Positions 1 to 7,466 of a stretch of DNA of 64,000 nucleotides are shown here, one piece after another. The notes under the pieces were generated by a model, which worked only from the letters and a program-made list of their open reading frames with translations, made no database searches and was not told the origin of the DNA. Origin of the DNA: Neocallimastix lanati (nom. inval.) (Eukaryota; Neocallimastigomycota; Neocallimastigomycetes; Neocallimastigales; Neocallimastigaceae); the NCBI GenBank assembly GCA_016946835.1, contig JACVTC010000014.1, positions 1,682,501 to 1,746,500 of the forward strand. The letters run 5' to 3'. Numbering within the stretch: position 1 is the first letter of the stretch; each line of letters starts with the position of its first letter. Made by a program: the position numbers and the translations under genes.

Positions 1-137
1 ATGAAAAAGAAAAATGAGAAAATGAATTTAGTATAAAAAATTTACCATTTATTTATCAAAAAAAAAAAAAAAAAAAAAAAAGAAAGAAAAAATAAAATCA
101 TATTTCATAATATTTTTCTTTTTCTTTCTTTTTTTTT

Positions 138-215
138 ATTATTATTTTTTAAAATTTTAATTATTCTATTATAGAAATAATCGAATAATTGAAATAAATA
201 CACCATAATAATTGA

Positions 216-261
<46 letters not shown>

Positions 262-377
262 TTTTTTTATTATTAAAAAAAATTTTTTTTTAGTATTATT
301 ATTTTTTAAAATTTTAATTATTCTATTATAAAAATAATCGAATAATTGAAATAAATACACCATAATAATTGATATAA
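138..377. repeat. Direct duplication of an ~83-bp block, 157 bp apart
   Basis: Positions 138-220 and 295-377 are near identical; the visible difference is one G to A change (atagaaat versus ataaaaat). The copies are separated by long A and T runs, which suggests slippage or unequal exchange between homopolymers. Confidence 0.8.
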
Positions 378-957
378 AAAAAAAAAAAAAAAAAAAAAAT
401 TTTTTAATATTTACAAATATTAAATGTATTATTAATTTTATATTTTTAGGAACAAAATTAATATCATTTATTATTATTTTGTTTATATAAAACTTTTATT
501 TTATTTTATTTTATTTTATTTTATTTTATTTTATTATATTTTATTTTTTAACAATATACAAAATTTTATTTTATTTTTTTTATATAAAACATACAAAATA
601 AAAAATAACAAATAAAAAATTAAAATTATTTTAAATAAAATTTTTTTTATTCTTATTATTTTTAATTTTAAAATGTATCTTAATCTAGCTAAAATAGATT
701 AATATAATTTAGTTTTTATTTAATTAATTTTTTATTTATTTATTTATTTATTATATTATGGCTTCATCATCATAACTTTTAAGGATTTACTGATTTTAAA
801 TTAAATAATACTTTATTATTTTTTTTTCATTGTTAAATTTTTTTTTTTATTTATCATTTGTATATTGTCCTCTTAATTTTAAATCAATGAATTTTCTTTT
901 TTAATTTTTATAAAGAATATATATAAATATTTTCTATTAGGTTATAATTTTTTATTT

Positions 958-959
<2 letters not shown>

Positions 960-997
<38 letters not shown>
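960..997. repeat. Poly-T tract, about 38 nt
   Basis: An uninterrupted T run marks the border between the AT-only left end and the higher-GC relic island that starts at about 998. Confidence 0.9.
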
Positions 998-998
<1 letters not shown>

Positions 999-1040
999 AA
1001 AATTCAATACGATAATACGATTATCGATGGTGGAATTCTA

Positions 1041-1082
1041 CTGGTGAAATCAAAAAAAAGTTTTTTTTTTAGATTTCACCAG
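1041..1082. repeat. Hairpin: 11-bp stem closing an A/T-run loop
   Basis: Positions 1041-1051 (ctggtgaaatc) pair perfectly with 1072-1082 (gatttcaccag). The A-run and T-run inside can extend the stem. No coding context is seen. Confidence 0.7.
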
Positions 1083-1142
1083 GTAGGAAGAACTTTAGGA
1101 AAACCCTCCAGAAATATAATTTTAGAGGGTGGCAATATTACT

Positions 1143-1270
1143 TTTTAAAATGATGATTTAAGAAAAAACCCTACGGAAATATTACTTCATAAAATGAAAA
1201 GATTTAAGAAAAACCCTACGGAAATATTACTTCTTAAAATGAAAAGATTTAAGAAAAACCCTACGGAATA
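1143..1270. repeat. Tandem repeat, ~45-bp unit, about 2.8 copies
   Basis: Copies start near 1143, 1188 and 1233. Each carries the core ccctacggaaatattactt followed by an A-rich segment; the last copy is truncated. A diverged relative with ccctccagaaat lies just upstream near 1101-1115. The repeat lies in the higher-GC island that also holds the gag relic, so it may be a retroelement non-coding region. Confidence 0.75.
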
Positions 1271-1307
1271 TGGACAAACAACTGGTAAAAAAAAAAAAAA
1301 ACACCTC

Positions 1308-1340
<33 letters not shown>

Positions 1341-1688
1341 TTATAGGAAAGGTTAAAAAAAAAAAAATAAAAATAAAAAGAAAGTTACAGAAAAGGTAAA
1401 AAAAAAACCAGCCCAAGTCAAGTGACAAAAAAAATAAAAATAAAGAGAAAGTTACAGGAAAGGTAAAAAAAAAAAAAAAAAACTGTAAAAAAAAGCAGCC
1501 CCCGGTGATGAGAACTACAGCAAAGGATGTAACGACTTACACTCCTAACTCAAGTATAAGAAAATTATGAAAAAAAAAAAAGTTTGGAAGTTTTTATGTT
1601 CCCTTGAAAGACCACAGAAGAAGGTAATAAAGCGTTCCAAGCAAGCAGGTAGTGAAGTTCGTGAAATTCACTTCACCAGAATCGAAGC

Positions 1689-1724
<36 letters not shown>

Positions 1725-1857
1725 AGTAATTTAATCCTATGCCATGGACCAGAAGGGTTTAATACAATGGAACAAAAAAAATAAAAGGTCGTATACCACA
1801 GCAGCACTGAGTATACCGCAGTAAGATGATAAATTGACGACAAAGAACTGAGCTTTG
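1271..1857. other. Higher-GC relic island, no intact gene
   Basis: This stretch is clearly richer in G and C than the surrounding spacer but is broken by A-runs near 1286-1299, 1308-1333 and 1690-1722. A motif like gagaaagttacaggaaaggt recurs three times (near 1333, 1378 and 1443). No reading frame stays open for long. It is probably the remaining part of the retroelement whose gag relic follows, but no family could be read from it. Confidence 0.4.
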
Positions 1858-1976
1858 CTAGTTATGATTGCTATAAATATTTATAGATATTGGTAAAGTT
1901 TTTTTCCGAGAATTTGTTGATGACCTCCAATTCTCACCGACTTCGGGATGATCAGTATCTGAAGAAAAAGGAATAT

Positions 1977-2016
<40 letters not shown>

Positions 2017-2556
2017 TTTTCCAGGGAACATTTCGAGAATCCTTGTAACTATTTGGTCTTGAAGTTCAGCAAGAAAGACTTCCATTCTTAGCTTCTTTCA
2101 TTCCAAGAGTCATCGATATATTTATTAAATTCTAACTATAAATAAATGAACTATTAAACAGAGATGTTTAGGTGATATTACTAACTACATATTAAATTCT
2201 AATATGTAGTTAGTAATATCACCTAAACATCTCTGTTTAATAGTTCGGAGTTTTTGATTAGAGGTAAAAGTAGCATCATTGTTTCGGAAGGTCGCTTTGA
2301 ATCTTCCAACAAAAACATCATAATCATTAATGCAAGGATCTTCATTTTTTTCAATCAAGAAAGCAGTCCAGTTCATTGCTTTTCCATATCGATAAGAAAT
2401 AATATATATATATATAATTTTATTTGCATTCTCAGTAAAGCGTTAGGGATAAAGTATGTAAATAAGATTCATCTTAGCAAGAAATCCTTTAAAGAAGCGA
2501 CGGTCACCATCAAATCCGTCCATATAAATAGGGTTGTTAGTATTGATATCTTCCAT
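1858..2556 (-). pseudogene. Decayed Ty3/gypsy-like retrotransposon Gag relic
   Basis: Three minus-strand pieces read in order like a retrotransposon Gag (capsid) domain. Piece one (2556 to 2443) starts at an ATG, has a 'DGFDGDRRFFKGFL' type opening and ends in TAA. Piece two (2376 to 2185) carries the NW..FL...DY..F...F pattern, then 'LRTIKQRCLGDITNYILEF'. Piece three resumes near 2137 with 'LEFNKYIDDSWN', gains a stop, then in another frame reads 'MEVFLAELQDQIVTRILEMF' (from 2085). The breaks are a nonsense codon, frameshifts, a 67-bp fold-back insertion at 2124-2246 and a poly-T run at 1979-2013. Capsid proteins of this family package element RNA; this copy cannot encode one. Family assignment rests on motif spacing read by eye. 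Confidence 0.65.
2148..2246. repeat. Perfect 47-bp inverted repeat with 5-nt loop
   Basis: Positions 2148-2194 are the exact reverse complement of 2200-2246, 47 of 47 bases, around the loop aattc. One arm is Gag coding sequence. The 12-mer attaaattctaa occurs at 2124-2135 and again at 2191-2202, so the extra arm behaves as an insertion bounded by a direct repeat. Confidence 0.95.
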
Positions 2557-2576
2557 TGGTAGAACAATTGGTTAAG

Positions 2577-3356
2577 CAAATTAATAATTTTTAAATTTGA
2601 TATTTGAAAATAAAAGTATTTACTTAATTAAGAAAACATAATTTACATAGTATTGGTCCAAAAAAAAATATTTGTAAAAATTTGTTAAAGTCTTACACTG
2701 TAAGTTTCAGTAGTTCTTCAACAATAACACAGATTAGGTTGATTGTTATTGTTAGAATCGAAGAATACGATTGAAGAAGTAATGTCGTTAAGATTTTTTT
2801 TATATTAACTAACTTATTGTTAGTATCAAAAAGAATATTCAATTAGTTACCCTAATTATCAAGGTAATCTGAATGTTGAAGTATTATGAAGTTGGAGTCC
2901 CACGTTTAGAAAACCAAGTAATCCCTTTTTTTTTTTTTTTTTGTAAAGAAAAGAAATATTTCAAAAGAATAAATCAAAAATTAAAAATTTAATATATTTT
3001 TGAAAAAATGTTGAAATTATAACTGAATTGAAATCTCAAATTCAGTTATTTACATTTCAATAATTAAAAATATTATTTATTTATTAATAATAAATAATAT
3101 ATAATTAATTAATAATTAATATAAATTCTTGTTTAATATTTAAAGGGTTATCTTAGGCCTAATAATTCTGAGAATATTAATAAATAAGGTTTATATTAAT
3201 AATTAATTTCAATTCTACACTTGATATAAAACAAATATGTTACTACACATATTTGTTTTATATCAGAAATGCCCTTGCTAAAAATTAAACTATAATATTT
3301 TTTTTTTATAAAAGAAAATATAAGGTTTAATTAAAATAAATAATAATTTTAAAATT
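2577..3356. other. Non-coding stretch with inverted repeats
   Basis: No open frame of note was found. The stretch holds a poly-T run near 2925-2942 and two fold-backs: 3011-3060 (ttgaaat...aactgaatt against aattcagtta...atttcaa) and the perfect 18-bp hairpin at 3223-3264. The 2640-2900 part is moderately GC-richer and may be the upstream non-coding region of the gag relic, but no long terminal repeat pair was recognised. Confidence 0.5.
3223..3264. repeat. Perfect 18-bp hairpin; core recurs at 5803
   Basis: Left arm 3223-3240 (gatataaaacaaatatgt), 6-nt loop tactac, right arm 3247-3264. The sequence from acaaatatg through ttttatatc recurs at about 5803-5836, where only the inner 10 bp still pair. 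Two copies suggest a small dispersed fold-back element. Confidence 0.85.
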
Positions 3357-3668
3357 TTATTTTCTTTTATATTTATAATTCCTATTTGTCCGTTTGGTAT
3401 CTACGCGATTGTTGCTATATTTAATAATCTCCTTTAACGCGATTTCAGGTTTGGGCATCATAATTTTATAAATATTTATTTTATTTTTATTATTATTTTG
3501 AATATAAATATATGGAATTTTAATTATTTTTTTAATTTTATTAATTTTTATTTTCTTATCACTATCTATATTTATAATATTACTAAAATCAACCGGTGAA
3601 TTATTATTATTAATTTTTCTTTCTTTTATATTAGTAATATTATTAACTGAATAATTTTTTTTTATAAA
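3357..3668 (-). pseudogene. In-frame open extension downstream of the retropepsin-like gene
   Basis: Reading on past the TAA at 3671-3669 in the same frame gives 103 sense codons before the next TAA (3359-3357). The first half is Asn/Ile/Lys-rich like the upstream tail. The second half is different and GC-richer, with 'IMMPKPEIALKEIIKYSNNR'. Such a run is long for this AT-rich DNA, where random stops are frequent. It looks like the original C-terminus cut off by a nonsense change, or a read-through segment. The end family was not recognised. Confidence 0.5.
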
Positions 3669-4829
3669 TTATTCATTTTTATTAGCATTTGAAGTAATTT
3701 GAATATTATCTACTTTTGAATTGTTACTATCAATAATATTTATTTCCGTAACCAAACCAGAAGTTATAGATTTATTAATTCTATTGATAATGCTATCAAC
3801 TTTAACATATTCATTGATATTTATTTCTTCTTTTACAATTGTATGACTATTTATTTTATTTCTTATATTTTCAGAATTATTAATAATATTTTTATTTTTA
3901 CTATTTGAATTAATATTTTCCTTATTATTTATTATTACAATACTATTAATCTCAATACTATTATTTTGATTTTTCTTAATATTGGCACTATCTTTAATAT
4001 TATTTTTTTTTTCTTTAGTAATTATAATATTATTGTTTGTTTTACATTTGCTATTACTATTATTTACTAATTTATTATTTTCTCTGAAATTATCCAATTT
4101 TAACGCGTTTAATTTATTTAGTTTCGTGTTTATTATGTCATCAACCTCGTCATTTTTAGTATTATTAATTTTATTACTATTATTGTTATTATTATTATAA
4201 ATGTTATTATTATAAATGTTATTATTATTATAAATGTTATTATTATTATAAATGTTATTATTATTATAAATGTTATTATTATTATAAATGTTATTATTAT
4301 TATTATTATTATTTTCTTCATTTTTATTGATTCTTTTATTTAAAACAGATAATTTTTCAAGTTCAGCTACCACTCTAAATTCAGAAGTTCCTTGTTTCAA
4401 AAGAATTAAATTGTCGCTTGGGTCAATAATAATTCCTAATTCTCTTTGTGTTTTAAAATTCAAACTAATATCATAAAATGGATTTTCTTTCTCAACTACT
4501 CTGAATATTACATTTTTTTGAACACCACCAATAGTTAAATTTAAAATTGTAAGTTTAGTTATTCCAGTAATACTTGAGTCATCAATACAATGATTAAGAA
4601 TATATTTTTCCAGAAAACTACGATTTACCAAATTATTTTCAACGTATCCTTTTAAAATACACCTAGCTTCCTTATTATCAACAAGAGCTAATATTCCCAT
4701 TGATTCACCCTCTACAAACTCATCTAATTCATCCACGTCATCACTAACTCCAGTTTCAAATCTGCCTTTTTGAATTAGCAATTTTAACAATTGTAATTTT
4801 TCTGTTAGGTTATCTTGATTAATATCCAT
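3669..4829 (-). CDS. Retropepsin-like protein lacking the catalytic D-S/T-G, with Asn-rich tail
   Basis: Single-exon gene of 386 residues starting at ATG 4829. Residues about 43-142 follow the layout of a retroviral-type aspartic protease (Gag-asp/retropepsin fold): strand 'ILALVDNKEARCIL', then K60-G61-Y62 where D-S/T-G is expected, then V-E-N-N-L-V-N-R-S-F-L. A G-G turn strand follows (about 93-112), and then 'FYDISLNFKTQRELGIIID' in place of the usual YD-I-ILGMDWL block. With D replaced by K, cleavage activity is not expected. Residues about 170-225 are an NNNNIY repeat coded by an 18-bp minisatellite, and the rest is Asn/Lys/Ile-rich. It could be a domesticated retrotransposon protease domain, as in other catalytically altered retropepsin-like proteins, or a decaying relic. 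The in-frame extension after the stop favours some decay. No reverse transcriptase follows. Fold assignment is by motif only. Confidence 0.55.
   Translation of the reverse strand: MDINQDNLTEKLQLLKLLIQKGRFETGVSDDVDELDEFVEGESMGILALVDNKEARCILKGYVENNLVNRSFLEKYILNHCIDDSSITGITKLTILNLTIGGVQKNVIFRVVEKENPFYDISLNFKTQRELGIIIDPSDNLILLKQGTSEFRVVAELEKLSVLNKRINKNEENNNNNNNNIYNNNNIYNNNNIYNNNNIYNNNNIYNNNIYNNNNNNSNKINNTKNDEVDDIINTKLNKLNALKLDNFRENNKLVNNSNSKCKTNNNIIITKEKKNNIKDSANIKKNQNNSIEINSIVIINNKENINSNSKNKNIINNSENIRNKINSHTIVKEEININEYVKVDSIINRINKSITSGLVTEINIIDSNNSKVDNIQITSNANKNE
4197..4296. repeat. 18-bp minisatellite coding NNNNIY repeats
   Basis: The unit (about ttattattataaatgtta on the plus strand) recurs about six times inside the retropepsin-like gene. 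One unit is 15 bp (NNNIY). All changes keep the reading frame. Confidence 0.85.
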
Positions 4830-5369
4830 TTTATTTCTATATCTATTTTTAAAATGTACTACTATTTAATATTATTAAATATACTACTATTAAAATAAAT
4901 AATATTTTTATCTTATTATACTTATATCTATTGTAATTTTATTCCAAAATGTTAACACTTTTAAACTACACTATTTATATCTTCCTACTCTTATTTTAAT
5001 TAAAATAATATTCCTATTATAGATTTTATTTAAATTATTCACTTAAATGCTAATTAAAATAACGATATTTTTACTATTTCACTATCTCTAATTAATATTA
5101 TTATCCTACTTAAACTATCTTACTTTTAACACTAACACTATATTAATAAATTATTAATATATATATATATTTATTTCCAATATTTATTTATTTTAAAACA
5201 ATTTAATTAAATTATACTAAAATGAATGAAATAACATATATTGTATAACTTTCTCTTCACCAAGGATAATATAACTATAAATAACCAATAAAAAAAATTA
5301 AAAATTTATATCCTAAACAGTATATTTTAATTAATCCTAACTGAAGAGAATTTATGTAAATATATACGG

Positions 5370-5550
5370 ATATATAATTAATTAACAAAATTACTAAACA
5401 CCACTACTTATAAATTACTTTTTACACTGCACATCACCGATATCTCCACCAATTTTTGATATGCGGGACTTTTATGTGCAATAATTTATAAGCAGTGGGT
5501 TTTAAATAATGGTAGTTTAGTAAATTTTATTAATAAAATTATAAATTCGT
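5370..5550. mobile_element. MITE-like fold-back element
   Basis: The ~180-bp segment folds on itself. The outer arms attaacaaaattactaaac (from 5381) and gtttagtaaattttattaat (to 5533) pair with a few mismatches. The inner arms ccactacttataaatta and taatttataagcagtgg pair 16 of 17, and the central tgcacat/atgtgca pair again. There is no coding capacity. The terminal-inverted-repeat layout suits a miniature inverted-repeat element; no clear target-site duplication could be fixed in this AT-rich flank. Confidence 0.45.
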
Positions 5551-5840
5551 ACAATTAAAATAATAATTCTAGTTCCTAAAAATTTACAAGAGAGTTCTCT
5601 ATTTCTAATATAAATAATTTAATTTATAAGAAATAGGTAATATATTAAATACATATTCTAATATATAGAACTATATAAATTTTATATGAATTAAAGTATT
5701 ATAATTATTATAATTATAATAATATATATTGAAATAAAATAAAATAAAATAATTATTATCAAAAAGATATAAATTTAATATTTAATAATTATTATTAAAT
5801 ATACAAATATGTTACTACACATATTTGTTTTATATCAATT

Positions 5841-5889
5841 TATATTATGTTTTTATATATGTTTACAACATATATAAAAACATAATATA
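5841..5889. repeat. Perfect 23-bp palindrome, 3-nt loop
   Basis: Left arm 5841-5863 (tatattatg...tatatgtt), loop tac, right arm 5867-5889. It lies directly after the second copy of the 3223-type hairpin. Confidence 0.9.
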
Positions 5890-6345
5890 TATTAATTTCA
5901 ATTATTCAAATTAATTATATAATTAAATTTATCTTTATATCTTATTAATATTTATATTACTATATTATTAATATTTTATTATTATATAACTTACAAAGTA
6001 TAAAAGCAAGATGTAAAAATCTAACTTTTATGTTCTTTGTAAGGTTATTGTAAAATTACCTTAATAGTAATATATTATAGATATTTCATTATTAAATAAA
6101 ATAAATAATTTTAAATTCAAATTAATTTAATAATTCTAATTAGCCATTTAAATATTTATTATTATTTTTATATATCTATATAGCTTATTCCTATATAGAC
6201 ATATCAACTTAGTAAATTTTTAATAAAACATATTATTTTATTTAAATTTAAAACATAAAATATATCAAAATCTTAACAAAAAAATTTTGCACTAAATTAG
6301 GTCGATAATTAAACAAAAGTTTTCCTTTCACAAAACCCAAACAGA

Positions 6346-6416
6346 GGGATGTTAAATCAACGGTAAAGCAATTGACTACAGATCAATAGGTCTTCAGTTC
6401 AAATCCAGAATGTCCC
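6346..6416 (+). pseudogene. tRNA-Cys-like sequence, anticodon changed to ACA, probable pseudogene
   Basis: 71 nt with a 7-bp acceptor stem (gggatgt with atgtccc, including G-T pairs), a D-arm remnant ending ggtaaagc, a perfect 5-bp anticodon stem (attga/tcaat) around the loop ctacaga, and a T-loop ttcaaat. The layout and the gactRcagatc segment match eukaryotic tRNA-Cys, whose anticodon is GCA; here it reads ACA. Two T-stem pairs are broken (ttcag against ccaga) where G would restore pairing. Positions that differ from the expected Cys sequence are largely G to A. It could be a decayed tRNA gene or the head of a tRNA-derived short element. Confidence 0.6.
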
Positions 6417-6420
6417 TTAA

Positions 6421-6807
6421 AAATTTTTAGTAAATAGGTCAATAGATGAAAATCATGTTAATATTAGTAAATTTCTGAATAATGAGTGTGTAAATGTATA
6501 TATGACGTTGTACCAAGTATATAACTTCCTTCTTGGTAGAAGAGATGCAGACATTGTTGATTTAAATTATAAAAAGGACTGGGATATTTTATTTAAAAGA
6601 AAAATCATTTCTGGTGATTATTCTAAAATGATATTCTCGGCTCTCTTTACAGAAATTATGTCCAGGGTTAGTATTTGACAAGGATTGTTATTCCGACATA
6701 TTCCGACGGAATAAGAGCATTAACGTTTAAAAATGCAGTATGACAGGCTAGCAGTACCAATGCCTCTGAAGGAAAAGACCATGGTTTCTTTCAAATTGTT
6801 AACTTAA
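6421..6807 (+). pseudogene. Unrecognised decayed coding island next to the tRNA-like sequence
   Basis: A frame open from 6421 to the TGA at 6676-6678 gives 85 codons including 'LGRRDADIVDLNYKKDWDIL' with mixed, coding-like codon use. After stops and a shift, a second short piece at 6733-6807 begins 'MQYDRLAVPMPLKEKTMVSF'. The GC level is above the surrounding spacer. No family was recognised. The position 4 bp after the tRNA-like sequence could mean a retroelement inserted beside a tRNA gene, but that is conjecture. Confidence 0.35.
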
Positions 6808-7088
6808 AACCCTAATCCAGAATAAGAATTCCTTTAAACCCGAAATCTTATAATCTGGAAGTGAGGTTCGTTGCATATGATTGTTTTTCTGAAATTATTT
6901 ATACATCTCATTTTAAATATTACTTTTATTTCATACTACCATTTAAAATATTATTATGTTCAATTTAGACAAATAATATTTATTTTTTATTAATTTTGTG
7001 TTTTTTTATTATAAAATTTTTTTCTTGTAATTAATAAATGAATAAATAAATAAAGTTAAAGTTTGTAATAATTTGGGCCATAAAATAA

Positions 7089-7090
<2 letters not shown>

Positions 7091-7128
<38 letters not shown>

Positions 7129-7136
7129 GAATTATA
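7091..7136. repeat. Poly-A tract, 46 nt
   Basis: One of the longest homopolymers in the window. It lies at the edge between the GC-richer relic island and the AT-only spacer, so it could be the A-tail of an inserted retroelement on the plus strand. Confidence 0.9.
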
Positions 7137-7384
7137 AATATATATTTATTTTCAATTTAGTAAAATTTTTGTTGTTGTATCACAAACAAATATTGATATA
7201 AAAAATTATATATATGATTATAATTATAATAAATTATATTTTCAACGTTTTCCTTAAATATTTTTTATTGAACAATATTTTCTTTATATTTTTATACTTA
7301 AAATTTAATAATTTAATAATTTAATAATATTATAAATGTTATATATTATAATTATTTTCTATATGGAAAAAAAAAAAACTACTA

Positions 7385-7466
7385 TTATTTTGTTTAAACA
7401 AGAATATTTATATTTTATGAAATTAAAATATATTATATGAAAATTATTCTTGTTTAAACAAAATAA
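7385..7466. repeat. Perfect 22-bp inverted repeat with 38-nt loop
   Basis: 7385-7406 (ttattttgtttaaacaagaata) is the exact reverse complement of 7445-7466. Each arm contains the 8-bp palindrome gtttaaac. Confidence 0.9.

Larger units (their letters stand above)
1..1017. other. Gene-free AT-rich spacer with homopolymers and a duplicated block
   Basis: No gene is seen here. The stretch holds poly-A runs near 60-80, 221-257 and 376-399, a TTTTA pentamer array around 494-534 and a poly-T run of about 38 at 960-997. An approximately 83-bp block is repeated directly (138-220 and 295-377). The open frame across 169-363 on the minus strand is made of the repeat and poly-A/T and is not a gene. Confidence 0.7.
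4830..6345. other. Gene-free spacer rich in fold-back elements
   Basis: No gene was found. It contains an imperfect fold-back at about 5245-5365 (tctcttcaccaaggataa against ttaatcctaactgaagaga), the MITE-like element at 5370-5550, the palindrome at 5841-5889 and a fold-back at 5991-6052 (cttacaaag...aagat against atctaac...ctttgtaag). Confidence 0.6.

Noticed and set aside
169-363. Minus-strand open frame of 64 codons
   Set aside because: Made of the duplicated block and poly-A/T translated as Lys/Phe runs; no protein-like content.
2254-2562. Plus-strand open frame of 102 codons
   Set aside because: Opposite-strand shadow of the gag relic; the minus-strand reading has the recognisable motif pattern.
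2551-2577. tRNA-like string ggtagaacaattggttaagc
   Set aside because: Resembles a D-arm only; no acceptor, anticodon or T-arm could be folded around it, and it overlaps the start of the gag relic.
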